62,485 bases of DNA from Mycobacterium sp. E796 (lineage in GTDB: Bacteria > Actinomycetota > Actinomycetes > Mycobacteriales > Mycobacteriaceae): NCBI RefSeq assembly GCF_001672815.1, contig NZ_LZKK01000353.1, forward strand, positions 1 to 62,485, given 5' to 3'. Positions 1 to 8,354 of the stretch are shown piece after piece. The first letter of the stretch is position 1, and each line of letters starts with the position of its first letter. The translations under genes and the position numbers were made by a program. The notes beneath the pieces were generated by a model that was not told the DNA's origin, made no database searches, and was given only the letters and a program-made list of their open reading frames with translations.

Positions 1-609
1 GTGGTGGTGTCCGTACGCAGCAGCGTTCGCTTGGCGTTCGTCGCTGCGCTGCAACACTTGTCGTCGTTGCAACGCGCGGTTCTGGTGCTGCGCGACGTGT
101 TGGGCTGGCAGGCCGGCGAAGTCGCCGAGATCTTGGAGACCTCCACGCCGGCGGTGAACAGCGCGTTGCAACGCGCCCGGGCGCGACTGGCCGAGGCCGG
201 CCCGATACTCGACGAGCTTGGCGAACCCGCCGAACCGGAGCTGCGCGCCGTCCTCAACCGCTACATGGCCGCCTTCGAACACGCCGACGTCGACCAGCTG
301 GCGGAACTGCTCCGGGCCGACGTCCAGCTCGAAATGCCGCCCATCCCAACGTGGTTCACGGGGCGCGACGCGGTACGCGGATTCATGGCCCGGGTGGTGC
401 TGCATACGCCGGATCAATGGCGGCTGGCCTACACCCGCGCCAACGGTGCCCCGGCGTTCGCCATGTACCGGCGGGCGGCGGACGGTTCTTTCCGGGCTCA
501 CGGCCTGGATGTGCTGTCGCTGGCCGGCGGGCGCATCTCCCGCATCGTCGCGTTCAACGACGCCACGTTGGTCGCCAAGTTCGGGTTGCCCGAGACACTA
601 ACGGGGTGA
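1..609 (+). CDS. ECF RNA polymerase sigma factor, 3' part (SnoaL-tailed)
   Basis: This is the C-terminal part of a sigma-70 family factor cut by the window edge, so region 2 and the true start are missing. Residues 15-65 form region 4, the -35-binding helix-turn-helix, with QRAVLVLRDVLGW and a SALQRARARL helix. Residues 75-200 form a SnoaL/NTF2-like domain with PTWFTGRDAVRGF, typical of the long SigG/SigJ-type factors, which may control promoter opening. SigG of M. tuberculosis is the closest remembered relative. The stop touches the start region of the next gene, so the two are probably cotranscribed. Confidence 0.85.
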   Translation: MVVSVRSSVRLAFVAALQHLSSLQRAVLVLRDVLGWQAGEVAEILETSTPAVNSALQRARARLAEAGPILDELGEPAEPELRAVLNRYMAAFEHADVDQLAELLRADVQLEMPPIPTWFTGRDAVRGFMARVVLHTPDQWRLAYTRANGAPAFAMYRRAADGSFRAHGLDVLSLAGGRISRIVAFNDATLVAKFGLPETLTG

Positions 610-620
610 GGGCCCGGACC

Positions 621-1217
621 GTGTCCGACACCGATGAACTCCCCGTCCTAGCCGAGGCAACCCGGTACCTGTTCGGCAACCTCCTCTTGGTTCGCGAGGC
701 CGACCTGTCGGCCCCGACGCCCTGCACGGACTGGGACCTGCGGCGGCTGCTGTGGCACGTGCGCAGCTCGCTGGCGGATGTCGCCGACGTGCTCACGGTG
801 CGCGAGCCGCACCGAGGACCCGAGCGGGCACCGGCCGAGGGCGATCCCTCCGATCCCGTCGCCGCGTTGCGGGCCGGGATCGTCGACCTTCTGCTGGCGA
901 CTCATCTGCACAACGCCACTACTCCCCGCCCGGCGGGCCGGTGGTGTGAGATCCAGGGTCGCTCGATTCCCGCCAAAGTCGTTGTCTACGTTGGGGCGAT
1001 CGAGATGGTGCTGCACGCGTGGGATATCGCCCAGGCCTGCCGAACCGACCGCCCCATTCCACCGGAAGTCGCCTCGGCGCTGCTGTGCGTTTCGCCACCC
1101 CTTGCCCAGGCGGGGGTGGCCGGGCACGTGTTCGCCGCGCCGTTGGCGTTTTCCGCCACCGCCACGCCAAGCGAGCAGCTACTCGCCCTGTTCGGCCGCC
1201 GAGCCGGCCACCGTTAG
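621..1217 (+). CDS. Maleylpyruvate isomerase / mycothiol-dependent family protein
   Basis: A 198-residue protein of the DinB-like mycothiol-dependent family (TIGR03083/TIGR03086 type). The N-terminal helix carries PCTDWDLRRLLWHV, the usual metal-site segment with Asp and His, and a second His lies in EMVLHAWDIAQA near residue 137. The family includes mycothiol-dependent isomerases and many members of unknown substrate. GTG at 621 has a GGTGAGGG box about ten bases upstream. An in-frame GTG at 606 overlapping the sigma-factor stop is an alternative. Close linkage suggests translational coupling with the sigma gene. Confidence 0.75.
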   Translation: MSDTDELPVLAEATRYLFGNLLLVREADLSAPTPCTDWDLRRLLWHVRSSLADVADVLTVREPHRGPERAPAEGDPSDPVAALRAGIVDLLLATHLHNATTPRPAGRWCEIQGRSIPAKVVVYVGAIEMVLHAWDIAQACRTDRPIPPEVASALLCVSPPLAQAGVAGHVFAAPLAFSATATPSEQLLALFGRRAGHR

Positions 1218-1241
1218 GCGGGGGCGAGGTTCGCCCCCGCC
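1217..1241 (+). terminator. GC-rich hairpin after the isomerase gene
   Basis: An 11-bp perfect stem (GGCGGGGGCGA / TCGCCCCCGCC) with a GGT loop begins on the last base of the preceding stop codon. There is no T-run. Mycobacterial terminators often lack one, so a terminator role is likely but inferred. Confidence 0.6.
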
Positions 1242-1297
1242 GCTCGGGCGCCCGCCCGGGGCCGACCCGGCAGCCCGGCGTTGCCCCATCGGGCCCC

Positions 1298-1303
1298 TAG
1301 ACT
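1298..1303 (+). promoter_or_regulatory. -10 box of the fatty-acyl-AMP ligase (leaderless)
   Basis: TAGACT is followed by six bases and then ATG, placing the expected +1 on the start codon. This supports the ATG at 1310 and a leaderless mRNA. Confidence 0.55.
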
Positions 1304-1309
1304 GCGCTT

Positions 1310-3145
1310 ATGGATTGCGGTACCCGCCACGACGCCGCGGCTCCAAAAGGCCTGCTGCTGATAGAGGACTGCCTGGACGCCGACGGCGCCGTCGCGTTGC
1401 CGCCGGGCACCACGCTGATCTCTCTCATCGACCGCAACATCGCCAATGTCGGTGACGCCGTGGCGTATCGCTACCTTGACTATGCGCGCTCCGAAGGCCA
1501 AACCTTCGAAGTGACGTGGAACCAACTGGGGGTCCGGTTGCGGGCCATCGCCGCCGAAGTGCAGAAGTTCGCCGCGGAGGGCGACCGGGTTGCGGTCTTG
1601 GCGCCGCAGGGCATCGACTACGTCGCCGGCTTCTACGCCGCGATCAAAGCGGGCGCCATCGCGGTCCCGCTGTTCGCACCCGAGCTGCCGGGTCACGCCG
1701 AACGGCTGCAGAGGGCGCTTCGCGACTCCGAACCCGTCGCGGTCCTCACGACGGCAGCGGCGAAAGAGGCGGTCGAGCACTTTCTGGAAAGCCTGCCGGA
1801 CCTGCGCACGCCGCAGCTGATCGTCATCGATGCGGTCCCCGACTCGGCGGGGGAGCTGTTCGTCCCCGTCGAGCTGGACATCGACCGCGTGTCGCATCTG
1901 CAGTACACCTCGGGCGCGACGCGGCCGCCGGTCGGCGCGGAGATCACGCACCGCGCGGTCGGCACCAACCTGGTGCAGATGATCCTCTCGATCGACCTGC
2001 TGGACCGAAACACCCACGGCGTCAGCTGGTTACCGCTCTACCACGACATGGGCCTGTCGATGATCGGCTTTCCCGCGGTGTACGGCGGGCACTCGACCTT
2101 GATGGCGCCCACCGCCTTTGTCCGCAGGCCGCTGCGCTGGATCCACGCGCTGTCCGCCGGGTCGAAGCAGGGCCGGGTGGTGACCGCCGCGCCGAACTTC
2201 GCCTACGAGTGGACCGCGCAGCGGGGCCTCCCCGCGCCCGGTGACGACGTCGACCTGCGCAACGTGGTGATGATCATCGGTTCCGAACCGGTCAGCATCG
2301 ATGCGATCCGCACGTTCAACAAGGCCTTCGCCCCGTATGGGTTGCCGCGCACCGCCTTCAAACCCTCCTATGGAATCGCGGAGGCGACGCTGCTCATCGC
2401 CACCATCGACGCCTCCGCCGAGGCATCCGTCGTGTATCTCGACCGCGAACAACTGAGCGCCGGTCACGCGGTGCGCGTCGACGCCGACGCGCCCAACGCC
2501 GTGGCGCAGGTGTCCTGCGGCCGGGTCGCCCGCAGCCTTTGGGCGGTGATCGTCGACCCCGACAGCGGATCCGAGCTGCCCGACGGTGAGGTCGGCGAGG
2601 TCTGGCTGCAGGGCGACAACGTCGGTCGCGGCTACTGGGGCCTGCCCGAGGAAACCCAGCTGGCCTTCGGCGCCAAGCTGCAGTCGCGCCTGGCCGAGGG
2701 CAGTCACGCCGAAGGCTCGTCGGCCGGGCGAACCTGGCTGCGGACCGGAGATCTGGCCGTTTACCTCGACGGCGAGATCTACGTGACGGGGCGCATCGCG
2801 GACCTGATCACCATCGCGGGGCGCAACCACTACCCACAAGACATCGAGGCGACCGCCGCGGAAGCCTCGCCGATGGTGCGCCGCGGATACGTCGCCGCGT
2901 TCGCCGTCCCCGCGAACGGCGAAGGACGCCTCGTCGTAATCGCCGAACGCGCCGCCGGCACCAGCCGCGTCGATCCGCAACCTGCCATCGAGGCGATCGA
3001 GGACACGGTCTCGCGGCGGCACGGTGTGGCGGTGTCCGACGTGCGCTTCCTGCCGGCCGGCGCCATCCCGCGCACCACCAGCGGGAAACTGGCCCGACGG
3101 GCCTGCCGCGCCGAATACCTCAGCGGCACATTGGGCGTGCGCTAG
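1310..3145 (+). CDS. Fatty-acyl-AMP ligase (FAAL, FadD family)
   Basis: A 611-residue adenylate-forming enzyme that activates a fatty acid as acyl-AMP for transfer to a carrier protein. Visible motifs are the ATP loop YTSGATRPPVGAEITH (199-214), SWLPLYHDMGL (239-249), IGSEPVS (~323), SYGIAEATL (~352), RTGDLAVYLDGEIYVTGR (~480) and the C-terminal PRTTSGKLARRACR with the catalytic Lys. PLRWI preceded by FVRR resembles the FAAL-specific region rather than acyl-CoA ligases. The ATP loop reads SGATRPP instead of the common SGSTRTP. FAALs usually sit beside a polyketide synthase, but none is here; the nearest lipid genes lie 9 kb away. Confidence 0.9.
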   Translation: MDCGTRHDAAAPKGLLLIEDCLDADGAVALPPGTTLISLIDRNIANVGDAVAYRYLDYARSEGQTFEVTWNQLGVRLRAIAAEVQKFAAEGDRVAVLAPQGIDYVAGFYAAIKAGAIAVPLFAPELPGHAERLQRALRDSEPVAVLTTAAAKEAVEHFLESLPDLRTPQLIVIDAVPDSAGELFVPVELDIDRVSHLQYTSGATRPPVGAEITHRAVGTNLVQMILSIDLLDRNTHGVSWLPLYHDMGLSMIGFPAVYGGHSTLMAPTAFVRRPLRWIHALSAGSKQGRVVTAAPNFAYEWTAQRGLPAPGDDVDLRNVVMIIGSEPVSIDAIRTFNKAFAPYGLPRTAFKPSYGIAEATLLIATIDASAEASVVYLDREQLSAGHAVRVDADAPNAVAQVSCGRVARSLWAVIVDPDSGSELPDGEVGEVWLQGDNVGRGYWGLPEETQLAFGAKLQSRLAEGSHAEGSSAGRTWLRTGDLAVYLDGEIYVTGRIADLITIAGRNHYPQDIEATAAEASPMVRRGYVAAFAVPANGEGRLVVIAERAAGTSRVDPQPAIEAIEDTVSRRHGVAVSDVRFLPAGAIPRTTSGKLARRACRAEYLSGTLGVR

Positions 3146-3161
3146 ATGGCATCCTGGCGGT

Positions 3162-3836
3162 GTGGGTTTGCTCATCCGGTTGGCGGAACTGCTGATCGTG
3201 ATCCTGCCGCTGACGGGCATGGTCATCGCGGCCGTGCGGGCGTTCGGCGCCAATAGGCGCCGCACCGAAGCGCGCCCCGAACTCGATCGACCGGCCGAAG
3301 TCGCGAACCCGCCGACCGACCGCAGCGTGAATAGTCAAGCAGCGCAATGGCGTTCGCTGCGGCGCGTCATCGATGAGCACGGCCGCACCGACGCCCGATG
3401 GCTGGAGTACGAACTCGACGTGGCCAAACTTCTCGACTTCCCTTTGATGACCGACATGCGGGACCCGCTGACCGTCGCCTTCCACAAAGCCAAGCTCCGG
3501 GCCGACTTCCTGCGCCCCGTCAAGGCCGAAGACCTGCTCGACGACCGGGAGGCGGCGGCGCAGTACCAATCGGCGGTCGAGGACTACGTGACCGCGTTCA
3601 ACGTCGCCGAGGCCGAGGCGATGCGCAAACGCCGCGGCGACTTCTCGCGCGAAGCCCAGCAGCGGATCGCGCGCGCTCAGAGCTTGTTGCGGGTGGCGTC
3701 GGACCCCGCCGCGGCGCCGCAGGAACGCCAGCAGGCCTTCGACCGAGCCCGCAAAGAACTCGACGGCCTCCTGGTGTTGCCGTCCACGACCCGGGCCAGC
3801 ATCGAGCGCGGGATCTCCGGTCAGTTGGAGGGATAG
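3162..3836 (+). CDS. Membrane-anchored conserved protein, function unknown
   Basis: A 224-residue protein with one hydrophobic segment (about residues 2-25, LIRLAELLIVILPLTGMVIA), a proline-rich linker, and a mostly helical cytoplasmic domain rich in Arg, Glu and Ala. The segment around 90-130 (RDPLTVAFHKAKLRADFLRP) is soluble and could be coiled coil. GTG at 3162 begins the hydrophobic stretch directly. No catalytic motif is recognised. It lies 16 bases after the FAAL stop and 32 bases before the DUF2071 gene, so the three may be one transcript. Confidence 0.65.
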   Translation: MGLLIRLAELLIVILPLTGMVIAAVRAFGANRRRTEARPELDRPAEVANPPTDRSVNSQAAQWRSLRRVIDEHGRTDARWLEYELDVAKLLDFPLMTDMRDPLTVAFHKAKLRADFLRPVKAEDLLDDREAAAQYQSAVEDYVTAFNVAEAEAMRKRRGDFSREAQQRIARAQSLLRVASDPAAAPQERQQAFDRARKELDGLLVLPSTTRASIERGISGQLEG

Positions 3837-3868
3837 GCCGCAAACGCGACCCGTGCAACGATGTGCGG

Positions 3869-4630
3869 ATGGCCGCCATACCCGACCTGCCGGACGCGCA
3901 ATCGGGTCTCGTGGGGTTCCTCGTCTACCCGCCCCCACTTCCCGGCCCGGTCACGTTCGAGCAGCGCTGGGAGGACCTGACCTTCGTCCATTGGCCGGTG
4001 CGGCCCGAGGCCGTCGAACGCTTCTACCCGCCCGGCACCCGGCCGGACGTGTTCGCCGACGGGATGACCTACGTCGGCCTGATCCCGTTCGTCTTGACCA
4101 GCACCAAGGTCGGCACCGCGTTCCCGGTGCCGTATTTCGGCGGCTTCGCTGAGACCAACGTCCGGCTGTATTCGATCGATGACGCCGGCCGGCACGGCGT
4201 CGTGTTCCGGTCGCTGGAAACGTCCCGGCTGGCCGTCGTGCCCGTGATCCGGGCGACCCTCGGCGTGCCCTATGTCTGGTCGCGGATGCGGGTGACGCGA
4301 CGCGGTGAGCAGATCGCGTACGACAGCGTGCGCCGCTGGCCGCGGCGCGGCCTGCGCAGCCGACTGACGGTCGCGGTCGGGGACGCGGTCGAGCCGACAC
4401 CGGTCGAGATATGGCTTACTGCCCGGTGGGGGGCACACACCCGCAAGGCCGGCCGGACCTGGTGGGTGCCGAACGAGCACGAGCCGTGGCCGTTTCGCCG
4501 CGCGGAGATCGTGGAGTTCAGCGACGACCTGCTCGGCGCGAGCGGGGTGCGCCCCGCCGGCGAGCGCCTGCGCCCGCTCTTTTCGCCGGGTGTGCGGACC
4601 CGGTTCGGTCGCCCGTTCGTCGTCGGCTGA
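3869..4630 (+). CDS. DUF2071 (YqjF-like) protein
   Basis: A 253-residue protein of the DUF2071 family, recognised from FEQRWEDLTFVHWPVRPE near the N-terminus, the TYVGLIPFVL segment and the later LETSRLAVVPVIRATLGVPYVWSRM. The family fold resembles acetoacetate decarboxylase-like beta-cone proteins, but no activity is established. ATG at 3869 is preferred; an in-frame GTG lies two codons upstream. It points away from the following SDR gene, which converges on it with only 19 bases between stops. Confidence 0.8.
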   Translation: MAAIPDLPDAQSGLVGFLVYPPPLPGPVTFEQRWEDLTFVHWPVRPEAVERFYPPGTRPDVFADGMTYVGLIPFVLTSTKVGTAFPVPYFGGFAETNVRLYSIDDAGRHGVVFRSLETSRLAVVPVIRATLGVPYVWSRMRVTRRGEQIAYDSVRRWPRRGLRSRLTVAVGDAVEPTPVEIWLTARWGAHTRKAGRTWWVPNEHEPWPFRRAEIVEFSDDLLGASGVRPAGERLRPLFSPGVRTRFGRPFVVG

Positions 4631-4649
4631 CCCCTCGGTCAGGGGGAGG

Positions 4650-5417
4650 TCAGGGGCAGGAGTAGCCGCCGTCGATCACGATGTCCGAACCGGTCATGTA
4701 GCTGGACGCCGCGCTGGCCAGGTACACATAGAGGCCGGTGAGTTCCTCGGGCTGGCCCAAGCGGCCCATCGGTATCTTCGGTTCCCACTGCGCGTGGTAG
4801 TGCGCGAGCGGCCGCACGAGCTCGGTGAGGATGTAGCCCGGGCTGACGCTGTTGACCCGAATGTTGTGCGGCGCGAACTCGACGGCCATGGCCTTGGTCA
4901 GGTGAATGACCGCCGCCTTGGAGGCGCAGTAGTGGCCCACCCGCTGGGGGATGTTGATGATGTGGCCCGACATCGAGGCGGTGGTGATGATGGACCCGCC
5001 CTGTCCTTGCCGCACCATCGCCCGGGCCGCCGCCTGGGCGGTGAGGAAGACGCCGGTCACGTTGGTGTCCTGGATGCGCTGAAATTCTTCCAGCGGCATC
5101 TGAAGCATCGGGGTGTCCGTGATGATTCCGGCGTTGCAGACCGCAATGTCGATGCCGCCCAACTCCGCGGCCACCCGGTCCACCATGGCGTCGACCTGAT
5201 CGGGCCGGGTCACGTCGCAACCGATGGGCACAGCCCGGCCACCCGCCGCGGCGAGCTCTTCGGCGACGCCGTCCAGGACGTCGGAATGCCTTGCCGCGAT
5301 TGCTACTTCGGCGCCGGCCTGAACATAGGCCAGCGCCACCTCCTTGCCGATGCCGCTGGACGCCCCGGTCACCAGAGCTCTCTTGCCGCGCAAGTCAAAC
5401 AGGTCCAGCACCCGCAT
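4650..5417 (-). CDS. SDR-family oxidoreductase (Rv1714-like)
   Basis: A 255-residue classical short-chain dehydrogenase. The NAD(P) loop TGASSGIG spans residues 17-24, NAG is at 95-97, catalytic Ser is near 148-150, and Tyr163 with Lys167 form YCASK. The C-terminal GSDIVIDGGYSCP is typical. Overall wording closely matches what I remember of M. tuberculosis Rv1714, annotated as a gluconate-5-dehydrogenase-like enzyme; the real substrate is unknown. It is divergent from the NTF2-like gene at 5475, separated by 57 bases that hold both promoters. Confidence 0.85.
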   Translation of the reverse strand: MRVLDLFDLRGKRALVTGASSGIGKEVALAYVQAGAEVAIAARHSDVLDGVAEELAAAGGRAVPIGCDVTRPDQVDAMVDRVAAELGGIDIAVCNAGIITDTPMLQMPLEEFQRIQDTNVTGVFLTAQAAARAMVRQGQGGSIITTASMSGHIINIPQRVGHYCASKAAVIHLTKAMAVEFAPHNIRVNSVSPGYILTELVRPLAHYHAQWEPKIPMGRLGQPEELTGLYVYLASAASSYMTGSDIVIDGGYSCP

Positions 5418-5474
5418 CGCACATCCCCATTCAAAGCGTCGCCTTCAACAAAAACCCGTTCTAGTGTGTCCGAT

Positions 5475-5951
5475 ATGGGCAAATTCACCAGGGCAGAAAT
5501 CGAGCGAGCCGTCGAAAACTACACGAAAGTCGCCGAGGGGTGCAGCGCCTCGGGCGACTGGCGACCTTTCGCAGATCTGTTCACCGAGGACGTCGTCTAC
5601 ACCGAGCATCACTACGGCGTCTTTCACGGCCGGGAGGCGGTGCGCGACTGGATCGTCGCGGTGATGGCCCCCTTCCCGCACATGCGTTTTCCCAGCGACT
5701 GGGTCGCCTACGACGACGACAACGACGCCGTGGTGCTCATGATCAGGAACCTGCTCGACCACCCCACCGACCCCAACGGGGAGCCGTTCTGGTTCCCCAA
5801 CTGGACTCGGCTCGTCTACGCCGGCGACGGCCTGTTCTCGAGCGAAGAAGACATCTACAACCCCAACCGCGACGCCCCCGGCGTGGTGGGGGCGTGGCTG
5901 CAGGCCGGCGGCCAGCTGGCCTCCACGGAGTTCCTGCAGCCCAACGCTTAG
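5475..5951 (+). CDS. NTF2/SnoaL-like protein
   Basis: A 158-residue single-domain protein of the cone-shaped NTF2-like fold, with FADLFTEDVVYTEHHYGVFHGREAVRDWI as the diagnostic front half, given here as positions 36-64. Members are isomerases, cyclases or ligand binders. The divergent SDR neighbour suggests a shared small-molecule pathway. A TAGTGT box lies seven bases before ATG, consistent with a leaderless message. The function cannot be narrowed further from sequence. Confidence 0.75.
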   Translation: MGKFTRAEIERAVENYTKVAEGCSASGDWRPFADLFTEDVVYTEHHYGVFHGREAVRDWIVAVMAPFPHMRFPSDWVAYDDDNDAVVLMIRNLLDHPTDPNGEPFWFPNWTRLVYAGDGLFSSEEDIYNPNRDAPGVVGAWLQAGGQLASTEFLQPNA

Positions 5952-5981
5952 CGTCGAGCGGCGCTTACCGCTATCCATAAC

Positions 5982-6018
5982 AATTGCAGTGTGCAATAAT
6001 TGCAGTTGTCTACTGTAG
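5982..6018 (+). promoter_or_regulatory. Operator-like repeats before the nitroreductase gene
   Basis: AATTGCAGT occurs twice (5982-5990 and 5998-6006). The second copy overlaps the near-perfect palindrome TGCAATAATTGCA (5992-6004), and CTACTGTAG (6010-6018) is another palindrome. This AT-rich patch stands out and ends 20 bases before the start codon, a good place for a repressor or activator site. No regulator is assigned. Confidence 0.5.
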
Positions 6019-6037
6019 TGCGCAGCGGAGGCAGCCA

Positions 6038-6526
6038 ATGATGAAGATTGTCAAGAACATTCAGCCGCCGGCGGGATTGACCCGGTTCGTGTTCCGGCTT
6101 CCGATCCACCTTTACCGGCTCGGGCTCGGGTGGCTGTTCGGCAGCCGTCTGCTACTGCTCAACCACACCGGCCGCGTCTCGGGCAAGCCCCGCCAGACCG
6201 TCCTCGAGGTCGCCGAGCGCGACGGCGACACCTATGTCGTGGCCTCGGGGTGGGGACCCGGCGCCGCGTGGTATCGCAACGTCCTGCGCAACCCCGACGT
6301 CAGCATCCAGGTGGGGACGCGAACGATTCCCGTCACCGCCACACCGCTCGACAAGGACGAAGGGGCACAGGTCTTCCTGCGGTACGCATCACGTCATCGC
6401 GCGGCGGCAAAGTTCGTGCTGCCGCGCGTGCTCGGATTCTCCGTCGACGGGTCGGACGCCGACTTCCGTGCCGTCGGCGAGAACCTGCCCTTCGTCCGGT
6501 TCGTCCCGCGGGTAGACGAGTTCTAG
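6038..6526 (+). CDS. Deazaflavin-dependent nitroreductase family protein
   Basis: A 162-residue protein of the Ddn-like split-barrel family. The hallmark is LLNHTGRVSGKPRQTVLEV (about 45-63), followed by VVASGWGPGAAWYRNVLRNP, which shapes the F420 site. Family members reduce quinones or nitro compounds with F420H2; this one may do so but is not assigned. A GGAGG box lies seven bases before ATG 6038, which decides the start over upstream in-frame codons. Its stop overlaps the stop of the convergent DJ-1 gene by two bases. Confidence 0.8.
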   Translation: MMKIVKNIQPPAGLTRFVFRLPIHLYRLGLGWLFGSRLLLLNHTGRVSGKPRQTVLEVAERDGDTYVVASGWGPGAAWYRNVLRNPDVSIQVGTRTIPVTATPLDKDEGAQVFLRYASRHRAAAKFVLPRVLGFSVDGSDADFRAVGENLPFVRFVPRVDEF

Positions 6527-7275
6527 CCCGACGGGACCGAAGCGGCGGGCGAGACCCGCTTCCGCCGCCGCGATCGCACGGCGGCCAGCGCCTGCTCCCA
6601 CGCCAGCATCGTGGTGGCCTTCAGGTTGGCCGGCTTGGCGCTGTCCTTCGACAGCAGCGCCGTGGCGGCGGCTTTGGTGGTCGCCGACGCCTTCGACATG
6701 TGACCGGAGTCGAATGGGGGCTGCGGGTCGTATTCGATCGCGAGCTGGATCGCCTTCGCGCGACCTTCGCCGGCGATCTGGCCTGCCAGCCAGAACGCGA
6801 GGTCGAGTCCGGCGGACACGCCCGCGCTGGTGACGATGTCGCCCTCGTGCACCACCCGCTCGTCGGCGACGGGGACGGCGCCGAACCCCTTCAACAACGG
6901 AATGGCCAGCCAGTGCGACGTCGCGCGCCGGCCCTCGAGCAGGCCCGCGGCCGCGAGGATCACCGAACCCGAACACACCGACGTCGTCCAGCTCGCGGTC
7001 CGGTGCGCCCGGCGCAGCCACTCCAGCAGCGCCTCGTCGCGCGCGTGCACCGGGGTTGATGGGCCGCCCGGCACCAGAATCACGTCGGGGGAAGGGGTTT
7101 CGGCCAGCGAGTGGGTGGCGCCGATGACCAGCACACCGGAGTCGGCGGTGATCGGCCCGGATTCGTGCCACACGAACCGCACCTCGGCGTCGGGCAGGTT
7201 GCGCAACACCTCGTAGGGGCCGATCATGTCCAGCGCGGTGAATCCGGGGTAGGCAACGAATGCGATCTGAGTCAT
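6523..7275 (-). CDS. DJ-1/PfpI family protein
   Basis: A 250-residue DJ-1/PfpI glutamine-amidotransferase-like protein. The opening TQIAFVAYPGFTALDMIGPYEVL and the nucleophile elbow TSVCSGSVILAAAGLL (Cys near residue 100) resemble isonitrile hydratases. A charged C-terminal extension after about residue 190 lies outside the core domain. It starts 19 bases after the stop of a GlxA-type regulator on the same strand that has the same fold at its N-terminus, so the pair likely forms an operon in which the regulator governs the enzyme. Confidence 0.85.
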   Translation of the reverse strand: MTQIAFVAYPGFTALDMIGPYEVLRNLPDAEVRFVWHESGPITADSGVLVIGATHSLAETPSPDVILVPGGPSTPVHARDEALLEWLRRAHRTASWTTSVCSGSVILAAAGLLEGRRATSHWLAIPLLKGFGAVPVADERVVHEGDIVTSAGVSAGLDLAFWLAGQIAGEGRAKAIQLAIEYDPQPPFDSGHMSKASATTKAAATALLSKDSAKPANLKATTMLAWEQALAAVRSRRRKRVSPAASVPSG

Positions 7276-7294
7276 GGCTCGTTTCCTCTCTTGT

Positions 7295-8245
7295 TTATGC
7301 GAAAGCCTTGCGGTACTGGTCCGGTGAGATGCCGATGCGCCGAATGAAGTTGCGCCGCATGGTTTCCGCGGTGCCAAAGCCGCACCGGGTGGCGATTGCG
7401 ACGACGGTGTCGTCGGTCTCCTCCAACTGGCGGCGGGCGGCCTCGGTGCGAATGCGCTCGACGTATTGGCCGGGCGCCTCGCCGACCTCGTCGGTGAACA
7501 CCCGGGTGAAGTGGCGCGGGCTCATCGCCGCGCGGCGGGCCAGCTCGCCGATGCTGTGCTGACCGCCCGGTTCGGCCTCGATGGCCTCCTGTACCTGGCG
7601 AACCGAGGTGCGCTTGGCGCGCGGCATCCACACCGGCGCCGCGAATTGCGTCTGGCCGCCGGGGCGGCGCAAGTACAGCACGAGCCACCGGGCGACGGTC
7701 TGGGCGACCTCGGTGCCGTGGTCGTCCTCGACCAAGGAGAGCGCGAGGTCGATGCCCGCGGTGACGCCCGCGGCCGTCCACACCGTGTCCGAGCTGCGGA
7801 CGAAGATCGGGTCGGGATCGACGTCGACGGCGGGGAACTCGCGGGCCAACCGACCGGCGAACGCCCAGTGCGTGGTGGCCCGCCGGCCGTCCAGCAGCCC
7901 CGCCTCGGCGGCGAGGAACGCTCCGGTGCACACGGTGACGACGCGGCGGGCGTTTCCGGTCACCCGTTTGATCCAGCCCACCAGCTCGGGATCGGATCGT
8001 GCCGCGTCGACCCCGCCGCCGCCGGGCAGCACCACGGTGTCGATCGGTTCGCTCGGGTCGGGCAGCGGTGCGGGGAGGAAGGAGAGGCCGGTGGCGGTGG
8101 TCACCGGCTGGCCGCCCAACGAGGCCATGGCGACCTCGTACCCGCCTTCGGTCAGCAGCGACGCCCCGGTGAACACGTCGTGGGGTCCCACGACGTCGAG
8201 CGCCTGAACGCCGGGGAAGCCGACGATCACCACCTTGCGAGCCAT
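7295..8245 (-). CDS. GlxA-family transcriptional regulator (DJ-1 + AraC)
   Basis: A 316-residue regulator with an N-terminal DJ-1/PfpI-like sensing domain (1-190, with VTVCTGAFLAAEAGLL around the former nucleophile) and a C-terminal AraC double helix-turn-helix (about 215-316, SIGELARRAAMSPRHFTRVF and VAIATRCGFGTAETMRRNF). Such proteins usually activate neighbouring catabolic genes. It is first in a two-gene unit with the DJ-1 protein and is divergent from tpx. The ligand is unknown. Confidence 0.88.
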   Translation of the reverse strand: MARKVVIVGFPGVQALDVVGPHDVFTGASLLTEGGYEVAMASLGGQPVTTATGLSFLPAPLPDPSEPIDTVVLPGGGGVDAARSDPELVGWIKRVTGNARRVVTVCTGAFLAAEAGLLDGRRATTHWAFAGRLAREFPAVDVDPDPIFVRSSDTVWTAAGVTAGIDLALSLVEDDHGTEVAQTVARWLVLYLRRPGGQTQFAAPVWMPRAKRTSVRQVQEAIEAEPGGQHSIGELARRAAMSPRHFTRVFTDEVGEAPGQYVERIRTEAARRQLEETDDTVVAIATRCGFGTAETMRRNFIRRIGISPDQYRKAFA

Positions 8246-8354
8246 GGTTTCAGTCTCGGCCAGCCCGCCGATGGCGTCTATGTCAGGTACCCCACGAATT
8301 AGGACAGGTGGACCTGACCCCAGGCGGTCGCATCGGCCTTGGCAGACTGTGCGC

